A stretch of 64,000 bases of DNA from Thiocapsa sp. (GTDB lineage Bacteria > Pseudomonadota > Gammaproteobacteria > Chromatiales > Chromatiaceae). The notes under the pieces were generated by a model, which worked only from the letters and a program-made list of their open reading frames with translations, had not been told where the DNA came from and made no database searches. The position numbers and the translations under genes were made by a program. Positions 25,857 through 34,868 of this stretch are shown piece after piece. How positions within the stretch are numbered: the stretch's first letter is position 1; every line of letters starts with the position of its first letter. Where the stretch lies: positions 2,232,001-2,296,000 of the forward strand of contig NZ_CP073760.1 of the NCBI RefSeq assembly GCF_018399035.1, written 5' to 3'.

Positions 25857-26100
25857 GAGACGGACTGGGTGTTGCGGGCCTTCGCCGAGCGCCGGGCCGA
25901 CGCGGTGGCCGGCGACCGGCGGTTCGTCGCCGAAGGCATCGGCGCCGCCGCTCCCTGGTCGGGGCTGAAGGGCCAGATCGACCTGGGCTCCGAGCCATGT
26001 GTCGAGCGCATACAGGCACTGATCAACCCGACGCGTTCGCTGCGCGAGATCCCGAAACACCCGTGCCGCCCCTTGGCCAGCCCGGCAGTAGGAGCCGACA
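25857..26100 (+). pseudogene. RAYT (REP-associated tyrosine transposase) 3' fragment
   Basis: The frame reads WVLRAFAERRADAVAGDRRF, VAEGIGAAAPWSGLKGQIDL, GSEPCVERIQAL and LREIPKHPCRPLASP. This matches the C-terminal part of REP-associated Y1 transposases. The catalytic HUH and Tyr regions are missing. The fragment is fused in frame to the next gene. Confidence 0.65.
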
Positions 26101-26396
26101 TGACACAGACCCAGGCAATCGATACCGCGCTGATCCGGCGGCTGAGGACGTTGATCGGCCATCGCTGCGAGCATGACGGGCAGGTCTGGCGTCTGATCGA
26201 CATCCTGTCCGGCGAGGGACTGGCGGTGCTGGAATCGGATCTCGCCCGACCTCCGATCCAGATGGACCAATACGGCCGCGCCAGCCATCGCGCCAACGCG
26301 ATCCTGCAGATCCGAATCCTGGACCCGGTCGAAGGCGCGCTCACGCTCGAGATGCAAGACCTCATCGATTGCCTCGAGTCGACGCTCCGGGCCTAA
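26101..26396 (+). CDS. Conserved 98-residue protein of unknown function
   Basis: The ATG at 26101 has GGAG seven bases upstream. The product (LIRRLRTLIGHRCEHDGQVW, LIDILSGEGLAVLE, PPIQMDQYGRASHRANAILQI, DLIDCLESTLRA) resembles short conserved hypothetical proteins I recall from Chromatiaceae, with a beta-rich core. The frame is open upstream into the RAYT fragment, but the ribosome site and the composition change mark this start. The stop TAA belongs to a palindromic repeat. No function can be given. Confidence 0.7.
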
Positions 26397-26465
26397 ACCG
26401 CGCCCGGCGCGGTATGCGATGTTTTGGATGGGATCGGCCCCGGCTTCGGCGTCCAGCCGGTTTAA
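26394..26465. repeat. Palindromic repeat unit TAAACCGCG...CCGGTTTA
   Basis: A 72-bp unit that begins with the stop codon of the preceding gene and contains ATGGGATCGGCCCCGGC, as in the copy at 4481. Confidence 0.85.
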
Positions 26466-26521
26466 GATGGCCAACGCATCCTGCAGATCGCCGCCAGCGC
26501 CCGATCATACGGAACGATTTA

Positions 26522-26626
26522 AGGCGATTTCCGGGAATGATCATCCCGGCCGTGCGTGTTGCCAATGCTTACCGGGCGACTAAAGTCGCCCCTACATGTT
26601 GGTCGATGCTTTCCCGGAAATCACCT
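26522..26626. repeat. 105-bp inverted-end element, copy 1
   Basis: The ends are AGGCGATTTCCGGGAA and, inverted, AGGTGATTTCCGGGAA. The interior holds GGGCGACTAAAGTCGCCC. The same element lies in the opposite orientation at 44877-44982. It looks like a miniature non-coding mobile element. Confidence 0.8.
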
Positions 26627-26643
26627 AAAAACAACCTGAATTT

Positions 26644-26759
26644 GTAGGATGGGTAGAGCGTCAGCGAAACCCATCCAGCCCGCACCAAGGGCATCGGACC
26701 GAAACCCGGCAACCCGGCGGTTTGGAGGATGGGTTTCGCTGTCGCTCTACCCATCCTAC
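26644..26759. repeat. GTAGGATGGGTAGAGC hairpin repeat
   Basis: GTAGGATGGGTAGAGCGTCA is paired with its complement ending CCCATCCTAC. This is a widespread proteobacterial intergenic repeat type; other copies are at 31856 and 37301. Confidence 0.85.
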
Positions 26760-26820
26760 CCGTTCCTCAAGGTGTTCACCTTGTCTCTGAATCGTCACTT
26801 CGGCGCTCGTCGGTGGCGGT

Positions 26821-27606
26821 TTACGCCAACAGCCGCTCGGCCTTGGCCAGATCGGAGGCCGTATCGACACCCGGTCCCGGCTCGGACACGGCGATCGCCA
26901 CATGGATACGCTCGCCGTGCCAAAGCACGCGCAGTTGCTCCAACGACTCCGCCACCTCCAGGGGCGACGGCGCCCAAGCCAGATAGCGCTTGAGGAAGCC
27001 GACGCGATAGGCGTAGAGCCCGATGTGGCGGAGAAAAGGGACCGATGTCGGCAGCTCGGCGCGATTGGCGAGAAACTCGTCGCGGTGCCAGGGCATCGGG
27101 GCGCGCGAGAAATAGAGCGCATAGCCTCGGGCATCCGTGACCACCTTGACGACGTGCGGATCGAAGAGGGTCGCGCGGTCCGAGATCGGTACGGCGAGTG
27201 TGGACATGCCGAGATCGGCGATACCCGCCAGGTCGCGCGCGACCTGATCCAGCAAGGCCGCCGGCATTGCCGGCTCGTCGCCCTGCAGGTTGACGACCAC
27301 CACGTCGTCGTCCCAGCCGCGCAGCTCGATCACCTCGGTGATGCGCTCCGATCCGCTGCGGTGCGCGCTGCCGGTCATGACCACCTCGGCTCCGAAGCCA
27401 TGACAGACCTCGGCGATGCGCGGGTCGTCGGTCGCGACCAGGATCTCGTCGGCGGCGCTCGCGCGCGCACGCTCCACGACATGTTGGATCATCGGCTTGC
27501 CGGCGATCGGCAAGATGGGTTTGCCGGGCAAGCGCGTCGAGCCGTAGCGCGCGGGGATAACGACCTTGAATCCTAGGGGTTTATCGGAAGTCTCTCGGGC
27601 GGACAT
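26821..27606 (-). CDS. kdsB: 3-deoxy-manno-octulosonate (KDO) cytidylyltransferase
   Basis: A 261-residue cytoplasmic enzyme that activates KDO with CTP to CMP-KDO for lipopolysaccharide inner core synthesis. Signatures are FKVVIPARYGSTRLPGKPIL, ATDDPRIAEVCHGFGAEVVMTG, HRSGSERITEV and NLQGDEP. I chose the ATG at 27606; a longer frame upstream lies inside lpxK. The gene overlaps the end of lpxK by 26 bases, so the two are co-translated. This lpxK-kdsB pairing is common in gammaproteobacteria. Confidence 0.96.
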   Translation of the reverse strand: MSARETSDKPLGFKVVIPARYGSTRLPGKPILPIAGKPMIQHVVERARASAADEILVATDDPRIAEVCHGFGAEVVMTGSAHRSGSERITEVIELRGWDDDVVVVNLQGDEPAMPAALLDQVARDLAGIADLGMSTLAVPISDRATLFDPHVVKVVTDARGYALYFSRAPMPWHRDEFLANRAELPTSVPFLRHIGLYAYRVGFLKRYLAWAPSPLEVAESLEQLRVLWHGERIHVAIAVSEPGPGVDTASDLAKAERLLA

Positions 27607-28603
27607 GGGGCGATGCCTCCAGCTTGCGAAAGAATGCCTCGACGAAGGCCGTATCCAGCTCGGCCTGCACGGGCAGAACCCAGTGATCCTCGCCGGCAAA
27701 GCGCGCGCACTTCACGGCGTCCTTCTCGGTCATAAGCACCGGGCCGGGCGGCCAAGCATCGAGATCCGAGGATGCAAAGGGATAGTGATCCGGATAGGCG
27801 CGACCTTCCACCTCAAGGCCCAGAGCGCGCAGCATGGCAAAGAAGCGCTCGGGGTTGCCGATCGCCGCGACCGCAAAGACGGGCCGCCCGATGAAGTCGG
27901 CGATCGGCTTGGAGACGGCGGGGTCACGGAGATTGACCGCCGCACCCGGAATCAGACGCATCCGGTACCCGTCGCCCCTGTCGTCACCCGAGCCGCCGCC
28001 GTTGGTCAGCACCAGATCGACCGTATCCAGACGCCCGCGCGGCTCGCGCAACGGCCCGGCGGGCAGGCAGCGCCCGTTGCCCAATCCGCGCGCGCCGTCG
28101 ATGAGCGCAATCTCGATGTCTCGAGCCAACCTATAGTGTTGGAGGCCGTCGTCGGCGAGCAGGATGTCCACGTCGCCCCCGGACAGGGCGATCGCACCGG
28201 CGGCAACACGATCCGGTCCGGCGACGACAGGGCAGCCGCTGCGACGGGCCAGCAGCACCGGCTCGTCCCCGAAATCGGCGGGCTCACCGTCAGGAGGCAC
28301 CCGGCGCGGCGCGGCCGAGCCCCGTCCGCCCCCTCTTCCCCCATAACCTCTCGTGATGATCCCGGGACGCCAACCGCGCGCCCGCAGCAGCTTCGCGAGC
28401 TTGAAGACGACCGGGGTCTTACCGGTCCCGCCGACGGTGAGATTACCGACCACCACCACGGGCACCGGCAGGCGCCGGCTCGCGAGCCAGCCCTTGCGAT
28501 ACCCCAGGCGACGCAGTTGGACCACCAAACAATAGAGCCAGGAGAGCGGCGCGAGGATGCGGCCGAGCGGATGACGGCCGTACCAGATGGGGTTCGGGTC
28601 CAT
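27581..28603 (-). CDS. lpxK: Tetraacyldisaccharide 4'-kinase
   Basis: A 340-residue inner-membrane-associated kinase that phosphorylates the 4' position of the lipid A disaccharide. The N-terminal helix (LGRILAPLSWLYCLVVQLRR) anchors it. The P-loop is VGNLTVGGTGKTP, and LADDGLQHYRLARDIEIALI and LMTEKDAVKCA are typical. It lies upstream of kdsB and downstream of msbA on the same strand, so lipid A phosphorylation, flipping and KDO activation are encoded together, although a 290-base repeat region separates it from msbA. Confidence 0.96.
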   Translation of the reverse strand: MDPNPIWYGRHPLGRILAPLSWLYCLVVQLRRLGYRKGWLASRRLPVPVVVVGNLTVGGTGKTPVVFKLAKLLRARGWRPGIITRGYGGRGGGRGSAAPRRVPPDGEPADFGDEPVLLARRSGCPVVAGPDRVAAGAIALSGGDVDILLADDGLQHYRLARDIEIALIDGARGLGNGRCLPAGPLREPRGRLDTVDLVLTNGGGSGDDRGDGYRMRLIPGAAVNLRDPAVSKPIADFIGRPVFAVAAIGNPERFFAMLRALGLEVEGRAYPDHYPFASSDLDAWPPGPVLMTEKDAVKCARFAGEDHWVLPVQAELDTAFVEAFFRKLEASPHVRPRDFR

Positions 28604-28703
28604 TACCTCGATCCGCCCGTCCGCTTGATTGTGCCGAGACGTGGGAGGCTCGACGCGGCGCCAAGCGAGTTGTGCTTCCTGACGTCAGCACAACCTACGG
28701 GGC
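28604..28703. other. Hairpin-repeat remnant between msbA and lpxK
   Basis: Holds a GATTGTGCCGAG / GCACAACCTACG hairpin-type repeat related to sequences near 1040 and 4690. No gene was seen. With the pair at 28704-28897 it makes up the whole 290-base spacer. Confidence 0.5.
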
Positions 28704-28897
28704 TTGAACCGTGTCCGGAGCGACATGCGTCATTTTCGTTTTGCATTGGGCTTTGGAGATGTCCTCGATCTCGGTGAGGCGCGGTTTAAAATTTAATATT
28801 TTTTAATCTCTTAAACCGCGCCGACTCCAACGCTCGTCACGTCTGCCGGGGCCGATCCCATCCAAAAACATCGCATACCGCGTCGGGCGCGGTTTAA
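28704..28897. repeat. Paired palindromic repeats with AT-rich middle
   Basis: Two units face each other across AAAATTTAATATTTTTTAA. The right end CGCGGTTTAAG supplies the msbA stop on the minus strand. The central TTTAAA/AT-rich hairpin may act as a terminator. Confidence 0.85.
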
Positions 28898-30675
28898 GAC
28901 GCGGCCGGGGGCTCGCCGGCATCGTGGAATTGGAGACGGTGCAGCCGGGCATAATAGCCGTCCTGCGCGAGCAAATCGCCGTGGGTGCCCTGCTCGAGGA
29001 CCTGTCCGTTGTCCATCACCAGGATGCGGTCGGCGTTCTCGATGGTGGAGAGCCGATGGGCGATCATGAGGGTCGTCCGGTTCGCCATCAGCTCTTGCAG
29101 GGCGGCCTGGATATGACGCTCGGACTCGGTATCGAGCGCAGAGGTCGCCTCGTCCAGGATGAGGATCGGGGCGTCCTTGAGCATCGCCCGGGCGATCGCG
29201 AGACGCTGGCGCTGCCCGCCCGAGAGCATGACGCCGCGGTCGCCGATACGCGTGTCGAAGCCCTCGGGCAGGGCCTGGATGAAGTCGAGCGCGTGGGCAT
29301 TCACGGCGACGCGCTCGAGCGTCTCGCGGCTCGGCGGTTCGGCCTGACCGTAGGCGATGTTGTTGGCGATGCTGTCGTTGAAGAGCACCACGTCCTGACT
29401 GACCAGCGAGATCTGGGCACGTAGATTGGCCAAGTTCAGCTCGTGGATCGGGATACCGTCGATCAGGATCTCGCCCGCGGTCGCATCGTAGAAGCGCGGC
29501 AGCAGACTTGCGACCGTGCTCTTGCCGCTGCCCGAGCGCCCGACCAGCGCGACCCGCTCGCCCGGTGCGATGACGAGGTCGAGATCCCGGATCGCCGGCG
29601 GCTTGTCGGGTGAATAGACATGGGTGACGCCGCGGTACTCGACGCGCCCCTCGGCACGTTCCAGGGTCCGCCGTCCCTGATCCCGCTCCTCCTCCGCATC
29701 CAACAGCTCGAACAGGCTCTGGGCGGCGATGATGCCGCGCTGCAGATGGGCGTTGACCGCGGTCAGACGCTTCACCGGCGGCAGGAGCAGACCCATGGCG
29801 ACCACGAAGGACATGAAGGTGCCGACCGAGATGTCTTCCTTCAGACCCTGCATCGTGGAGAGATAGACGATCACGGCGATCGCCACCGCCGAGATCAACT
29901 GAACCAGCGGCACACTCGCCGCCTCGGTCGCGATCATCTTCATCTGCAACGAGCGGGTCTTTTCGTTGATGGCGCTGAAGCGTCGCGCCTCGAGTGGTTG
30001 GCCGCCGAACGCCTTGACCACCCGATGGGCCTCGATCGCCTCCTGCGCAACCTGGGTCAGCGCACCGACCCGGTCTTGGATGCGCCGGCTGTGGCGGCGA
30101 AAACGCTTGGTCGCGTACTTGACCGCGCCGGCCATGAGCGGGCCGATCACCAGGAAGATCGCCGCGAGCCCAGCGTTCAGGTAGAGCATATAGGCCATCA
30201 GGCCGATGACGCTGAAGCCGTCGCGGACCAGTGTGGTGATTGCCGAGGTGGCCGCGGTGGCGACGTTCTCGACGTTGTAGGTCAGCTTGGCGAGGATGTG
30301 TCCGGAGCCTTGATTATCGTAATAGCGCGTCGGGGCACGCAGCAGATGCTCGAACATCTTTTGGCGCAGATCCGCGACCACGCGCCGCCCGACCCAGCTC
30401 AGACAATAGTTGTTGATGAAGCCGGCGATCCCGCGAAACACGAAGAGCACCACCAGCACGAACGGCATGAGGCGCACGATCTCCTCGTTGCGGTCCACGA
30501 AGCTGCCGTCGATCAGCGGCTGCATCATGGCCGCGAAGAGCGGCTCGGTCGCCGCGAAGGCGATCATGGCGACGATCGAAACGCTGAACATGCGCCAGTA
30601 GGGTTTGACGTAGCCGAGCAGCCGTCGATAAATGGGGCCGGCCTCGACCTCGGAGCGGGACGCGTCTTGGGTCAT
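28894..30675 (-). CDS. msbA: Lipid A flippase, ABC transporter MsbA
   Basis: A 593-residue half-transporter that flips lipid A-core across the inner membrane using ATP. The N-terminal six-helix domain (IVAMIAFAATEPLFAAMMQP onward) is followed by the ATPase with Walker A GRSGSGKST (near residue 380), signature LSGGQRQRLAIARAML and Walker B ILILDEATSALD. It overlaps exbD by four bases (ATGA). Its TAA stop comes from the flanking palindromic repeat, so its last residues (GEPPAAS) may differ from the ancestral end. Confidence 0.96.
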   Translation of the reverse strand: MTQDASRSEVEAGPIYRRLLGYVKPYWRMFSVSIVAMIAFAATEPLFAAMMQPLIDGSFVDRNEEIVRLMPFVLVVLFVFRGIAGFINNYCLSWVGRRVVADLRQKMFEHLLRAPTRYYDNQGSGHILAKLTYNVENVATAATSAITTLVRDGFSVIGLMAYMLYLNAGLAAIFLVIGPLMAGAVKYATKRFRRHSRRIQDRVGALTQVAQEAIEAHRVVKAFGGQPLEARRFSAINEKTRSLQMKMIATEAASVPLVQLISAVAIAVIVYLSTMQGLKEDISVGTFMSFVVAMGLLLPPVKRLTAVNAHLQRGIIAAQSLFELLDAEEERDQGRRTLERAEGRVEYRGVTHVYSPDKPPAIRDLDLVIAPGERVALVGRSGSGKSTVASLLPRFYDATAGEILIDGIPIHELNLANLRAQISLVSQDVVLFNDSIANNIAYGQAEPPSRETLERVAVNAHALDFIQALPEGFDTRIGDRGVMLSGGQRQRLAIARAMLKDAPILILDEATSALDTESERHIQAALQELMANRTTLMIAHRLSTIENADRILVMDNGQVLEQGTHGDLLAQDGYYARLHRLQFHDAGEPPAAS

Positions 30676-31190
30676 TCAGCGACCTCCCCTGCGGATGGCT
30701 GCGCGGACTGCGGTACGGCTGGCGGAGCGGATAGCCCGGACGCGGGTCGCGTCGGTTCGGGATCGGCATCGTTCTGCAGCGCGCGGGTCGCCGCGAAGGC
30801 GATCTGCACCAAACCGGCTTGGCTGGCGGCATCGAGCGCCGTCATCACCGCCTGATGCGGCGTCTGCGCATCGGCCTGGATCAGCACCGGCAAGGGCTCC
30901 CGCTCTCCCAGCCGTTCCTGCAAGACCGCGACCAGCGTCTCGGTCTCGCGATCGACCACCGCCCGATCGTCGACGTTGAAGAACCCGCTCCGATCGATGA
31001 CGAGCCGGATCATCTCGGGCTCTTCGGCCGGGATCTCCTCGCCTTGGGCCTCGGGCAACTGCACGCGCAGCCGCGCCTCGTCCTTGAAGGTGGTGGAGAC
31101 CATAAAGAAGATCAGCAGCAGAAAGACGACATCGATCAGTGGGGTGAGATTGATGTCGGCCGGCTCGCGACGGTGCGGACGCAGATTCAC
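30672..31190 (-). CDS. exbD: ExbD/TolR-family biopolymer transport protein
   Basis: A 172-residue protein with one N-terminal membrane helix carrying the key Asp (NLTPLIDVVFLLLIFFMVST) and a periplasmic domain, as in ExbD and TolR. With ExbB it forms a proton-driven energising complex. I chose the GTG at 31190, which overlaps the exbB stop (GTGA). The C-terminal tail is Pro/Ala-rich and longer than usual. The exbB-exbD-msbA order is common in gammaproteobacteria and may serve lipid A or TonB-linked transport; no tonB is adjacent. Confidence 0.92.
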   Translation of the reverse strand: MNLRPHRREPADINLTPLIDVVFLLLIFFMVSTTFKDEARLRVQLPEAQGEEIPAEEPEMIRLVIDRSGFFNVDDRAVVDRETETLVAVLQERLGEREPLPVLIQADAQTPHQAVMTALDAASQAGLVQIAFAATRALQNDADPEPTRPASGLSAPPAVPQSAQPSAGEVAE

Positions 31191-31813
31191 GCGGAGACCT
31201 CGCCGGCCTCGCGCTCGCCCTTCATCACCTCCACGAGCCGCAGCGACTGCTCCTCCATGTCGAGTGCGAGCCGTGCGACCTTGTTGTCGAAGAAGCGATG
31301 AAACATCAGCGCCGGGATGGCCACCGACAGACCGGCCGCGGTGGTGATCAGCGCCTTGGAGATCCCGCCCGCGAGCATGGCGGCGTTGCCGACACCGGCG
31401 TCCATGATGACGCCGAAGACATCGATCATGCCGAGCACCGTGCCCAGCAGACCGAGCAGCGGGGCCACCGAGGCGATCGTCCCCAGACTGTTGAGAAAGC
31501 GCTCCAGCTCGGCCACCACCTGGCGGCCGGTGTCCTCGATCGCCTCCTTCATGATCTCGCGCGAGTGGTTGCGATTGATGAGCCCGGACGCAAGCAGGCG
31601 CCCGAGCGGCGAGCCGGTGCGGATCTCCTCGATCCGCGCATCGGTCAGTTCGCCCCGACGGTGCCACTCCCAGATCCGGGTCACCAGATTCGCCGGCATG
31701 ATCCGCGAGCGCCGCAGCGTCCAGCCACGCTCGATCACGACGGCGGTGGCGATGATCGAGCAGGCGACGATCGGCACCATCAGCCAACCGCCGGCATACA
31801 TCACTTCAAGCAA
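31187..31813 (-). CDS. exbB: MotA/TolQ/ExbB-family proton channel protein
   Basis: A 208-residue protein with three membrane segments: near the start (WLMVPIVACSIIATAVVIERG) and at about residues 105-135 and 150-175. The family core LNSLGTIASVAPLLGLLGTV is followed by GMIDVF and GGISKALITTAAGL. It forms the pentameric channel around ExbD. It is first in the exbB-exbD-msbA operon and overlaps exbD by four bases. Confidence 0.93.
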   Translation of the reverse strand: MLEVMYAGGWLMVPIVACSIIATAVVIERGWTLRRSRIMPANLVTRIWEWHRRGELTDARIEEIRTGSPLGRLLASGLINRNHSREIMKEAIEDTGRQVVAELERFLNSLGTIASVAPLLGLLGTVLGMIDVFGVIMDAGVGNAAMLAGGISKALITTAAGLSVAIPALMFHRFFDNKVARLALDMEEQSLRLVEVMKGEREAGEVSA

Positions 31814-32175
31814 GAGGGAAGCTCCTCAGGAAAGATTCAAAAACAACAGAGACCTGTAGAATGGGTAGAGCGCAGCGAAACCCATCCTCAACGCTCAAAT
31901 ACCGAATCCTGGTGCCAGCGCGGAAGAGATGGGTTTCGCCGCGCTGACCCATCCTACGCGTGAATCAAGGTATTCACCCTTGCCGTACGGACGTAATGGT
32001 ACTCCCTCGACCCGCATCGGCAACCCGTCGCAGTGCGGCGGGCTCAACACCGATCCGTTTCCGAAGTATGTTAGCCTTTCGCCGCATTGCCGAAGGCCGC
32101 GCGCCGGCTTCGGTCGGACACCGGACTCGGCGATTGCCGGGCCCGGGAGACAGTCATCATCGAGGGGGAACACCC
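31814..32175. other. Divergent spacer between exbB and lemA
   Basis: The first half holds the GTAG(A/G)ATGGGTAGAGC hairpin repeat (31856-31957). The second half carries no gene and ends in the GAGGGGGA ribosome site of lemA. Promoters for both directions must lie here, but I could not place them. Confidence 0.5.
31856..31957. repeat. GTAGGATGGGTAGAGC hairpin repeat
   Basis: GTAGAATGGGTAGAGCGCAG lies opposite GCGCTGACCCATCCTAC, flanking a 40-base middle. Same family as 26644-26759. Confidence 0.85.
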
Positions 32176-32757
32176 ATGGGATGGACACTGCTTGGCCTGA
32201 TCCTGCTGGCCGCGATTCTTGTCGTCGTCATCTACAACCGCCTGGTTGCCGGACGCAATCGCTACAAAAACGCCTTTGCTCAGATCGACGTCCAGCTCAC
32301 GCGTCGCTATGACCTGATCCCGAATCTGGTCAAGGTCGCCGAGCGCTACATGACCCACGAGCGCGAAACGCTCGAAGCCGTCATCCAGGCCCGCAACCAA
32401 GCGGTCGGCAGCCTCAAGCAGGTCGCGGCCGATCCGAGCGACGGCGCCGCGGTGGCGATGCTGGCCCAAGCCGAGATGGGCGTGGCCGGTGCACTGGGCA
32501 AGCTGTTCGCGCTCTCCGAGGCCTACCCCGACCTCAAGGCCAACCAGAACATGATGCAGCTCTCCGAGGAGCTGGTCAGCACCGAGAACCGGGTCGCCTT
32601 CGCGCGCCAAGCCTTCAACGACGCGGTCATGGGCTACAACACCCTGCGCGAGGTCTTCCCGAACAACCTGATTGCGCAGCGCTTCGGGTTCACGGCCGCG
32701 CAGTTGTTGGAGATCGAGGCACCGGAGAAACGCGAGGCCGTCCAGGTCGCCTTCTAA
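32176..32757 (+). CDS. lemA: LemA family protein
   Basis: A 193-residue protein with an N-terminal membrane helix (WTLLGLILLAAILVVVIYN) and a helical cytoplasmic or periplasmic domain. Family motifs are RRYDLIPNLVKVAERYMTHE and ENRVAFARQAFNDAVMGYNT. I chose the ATG at 32176 because GAGGGGGA precedes it. LemA function is poorly known; it is often paired with M48 or TPM proteases, as here with the gene at 32952. The TAA stop is the start of a palindromic repeat. Confidence 0.93.
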   Translation: MGWTLLGLILLAAILVVVIYNRLVAGRNRYKNAFAQIDVQLTRRYDLIPNLVKVAERYMTHERETLEAVIQARNQAVGSLKQVAADPSDGAAVAMLAQAEMGVAGALGKLFALSEAYPDLKANQNMMQLSEELVSTENRVAFARQAFNDAVMGYNTLREVFPNNLIAQRFGFTAAQLLEIEAPEKREAVQVAF

Positions 32758-32950
32758 ACTGCGCTCGAGCGTGTATGGAAGGGTTGCGGTCGGGAACGAC
32801 CTCGCCGCGACCCATGACCACGGCATGGCGCGGTTTAGAATATTTTTATATTTTTTATATACTTGAACTGCGTCCGCGCCGACGCCGGCAGAGAGCCTCC
32901 GAGACCGAACCCGAATGAAAACCCCACATGAACACTAAGGACGCAGTTTA
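32755..32950. repeat. Paired palindromic repeats between lemA and the M48 gene
   Basis: Begins TAAACTGCGC at the lemA stop and ends GCAGTTTAA directly before the TTG start of the next gene. The middle is TTTTTATATTTTTTATAT. It is the only sequence between the two genes. Confidence 0.85.
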
Positions 32951-32951
32951 A

Positions 32952-34868
32952 TTGGACTTCTTCGCGCATCAGGACCGCGCCCGTCGGCGCACGCGGCTCC
33001 TCGTGGTGCTGTTCGCGCTCGCCGTCGTCGGCATCGTGGCCGTCGTCGATTTGGTCGCGCTCGCCTTCCTGGGGCTCGGCTCGGATCCTGAGGGGCTCGG
33101 TTTCTCGCCGGTATTCTCGTGGGACGTGGCTCGCGAGAGCCTCCCTCTGCTCATTTGGGTCTCTCTGCTGACCGCAGGCGCAATCGGGCTCGCCAGCCTG
33201 TTCCGCATCCTCACGCTGCGCAACGGCGGCGGCGCGGTGGCGCGCGGGCTCGGCGGGGTCATGGTCAATGCGGACACGACGGATCCGCAGTTGCAGCGGT
33301 TGCGCAACGTGGTCGAGGAGATGGCCATCGCCGCGGGCGTGCCGGTGCCTCAGATCTATGTGCTCGAGCAGGAAGACGGCATCAATGCCTTCGCCGCCGG
33401 TTATTCGCCGGCCGATGCGGCCATCGCGGTCACCCGCGGCGCACTGCGGACACTGACCCGCGCGGAGCTTCAGGGCGTCGTCGCACACGAGTTCTCGCAC
33501 ATCCTCAACGGCGACATGCGCCTCAACATTCGCCTGATCGGGATCCTGTTCGGGATCCTGGTGCTGGCCATCATCGGCCGCCTCATGCTCTCGGTACGGC
33601 ACGGCCGGGCGAGCAAGCACACTGCCGCGATCGTCATGATCGGCCTCGCGCTGGTCGCGACCGGCTATATCGGGCTCTTCTTCGGCCGGCTGATCCGTGC
33701 GTCGGTGTCGCGTCAGCGCGAGTTCTTGGCCGACGCCTCGGCTGTGCAGTTCACCCGCGAGCCCGAGGGGATCGCCGGCGCGCTGAAGAAGATCGGCGCG
33801 GCGCCGGCCGGGTCGGTGCTTGCGGCCGACAGCGAGGAGATCGGGCACATGCTCTTCGCCGCGGGGCTGACGCGTAGGCTCTTGGCCACGCATCCGCCGA
33901 TCGCCGATCGCATTCGCGCGATCGAGCCGGGTTTCGACCCCGCGGAGCTGGAAACGATGCAGGTGATGCAGACGTTGGCGGCGCCGAGCGCGGCCGGCAT
34001 CGTCGCCTCGATGGCCGAGCCCCGGCCGATCCTCGAAGGTCGACCGAGCCCGGCGAGTCTCGATGCCGATCGCATCGTCGAGGCCATCGGCAGGCCCGAC
34101 ACGGCACGGATCCAGGTCGCGGCTCGCCTGAACCGGGCGATCCCGGAACCGCTTGCACGCGCCGCCCGCTCCACCGAGTGGGTGATGACGCTGGTCTGCT
34201 ATCTCTTGATCGACCCGGACCCCGAGATCCGCGAGCGCCAGCTCTTGATGGTCGCCGAGACACTCGGCAGCGAGGGCGAGCGTCAGGTCAGCACGCTCCT
34301 CTCCGCGGTGCCGAGCCTGGCCGCGGACCTGCGCATCCCGCTGCTCGAGATTGCCTTCCCGACCCTGCGCCGTCGTCCGCAGACCGAGCTGACGCGCCTG
34401 ATGGCGCTGCTCGATCGGCTGATCCATGCGGACGGGCGCATCGATGTCTTCGAGTATGTCCTTGCACGCCTGCTCGCGCAGCAGATCCAAGACACCATCG
34501 CCCCGACCGATGCGCACAGCGCCGGCACTGCCCGTCTCTCCGGCTGCGAAGACGAGATCCGCGATCTACTGGTCATCCTGGCGGTGCACGGCAACCCGGA
34601 TCAGCGCGCCGCCCGAACCGCGTTCGCTGCCGGTCTGGCGTCGCTCGGGATGCGTCCGCGCGAGTTGACCCCGATCGGACCGGACGACTGGCCGGAGCGT
34701 CTCGACCGTGCGCTCTCCCGGCTCGATCGGCTGCGCATGGACGACAAGCAACGCCTGCTCCGCGCTCTGATCGCGACCCTGAAACACGCCGGGATCAACC
34801 GGACGGAGATCGAGCTGTTGCGCGCCGTCGTCGCGGCGCTGCACGTCCCCTTGCCGGTGTTGGACTGA
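32952..34868 (+). CDS. M48-family membrane metalloprotease
   Basis: A 638-residue protein with N-terminal membrane helices (residues about 14-42 and 67-90). A zinc-protease domain has VVAHEFSHILNGD and the third ligand region SRQREFLADASAVQF. Two further helices lie at about 195-240. A soluble helical C-terminal half of about 300 residues is an extra regulatory-looking region. Relatives are widespread next to lemA. The family begins (M)DFFAHQDRARRRTR, so the start is the TTG at 32952, immediately after a palindromic repeat, with AAGGA 13 bases upstream; an ATG at 32928 is cut off by TAA. It overlaps recJ by one base. Confidence 0.9.
   Translation: MDFFAHQDRARRRTRLLVVLFALAVVGIVAVVDLVALAFLGLGSDPEGLGFSPVFSWDVARESLPLLIWVSLLTAGAIGLASLFRILTLRNGGGAVARGLGGVMVNADTTDPQLQRLRNVVEEMAIAAGVPVPQIYVLEQEDGINAFAAGYSPADAAIAVTRGALRTLTRAELQGVVAHEFSHILNGDMRLNIRLIGILFGILVLAIIGRLMLSVRHGRASKHTAAIVMIGLALVATGYIGLFFGRLIRASVSRQREFLADASAVQFTREPEGIAGALKKIGAAPAGSVLAADSEEIGHMLFAAGLTRRLLATHPPIADRIRAIEPGFDPAELETMQVMQTLAAPSAAGIVASMAEPRPILEGRPSPASLDADRIVEAIGRPDTARIQVAARLNRAIPEPLARAARSTEWVMTLVCYLLIDPDPEIRERQLLMVAETLGSEGERQVSTLLSAVPSLAADLRIPLLEIAFPTLRRRPQTELTRLMALLDRLIHADGRIDVFEYVLARLLAQQIQDTIAPTDAHSAGTARLSGCEDEIRDLLVILAVHGNPDQRAARTAFAAGLASLGMRPRELTPIGPDDWPERLDRALSRLDRLRMDDKQRLLRALIATLKHAGINRTEIELLRAVVAALHVPLPVLD

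Noticed and set aside
32835..34517. A 560-codon minus-strand open frame
   Set aside because: Antisense to the M48 protease gene; composition is typical of high-GC shadow frames.
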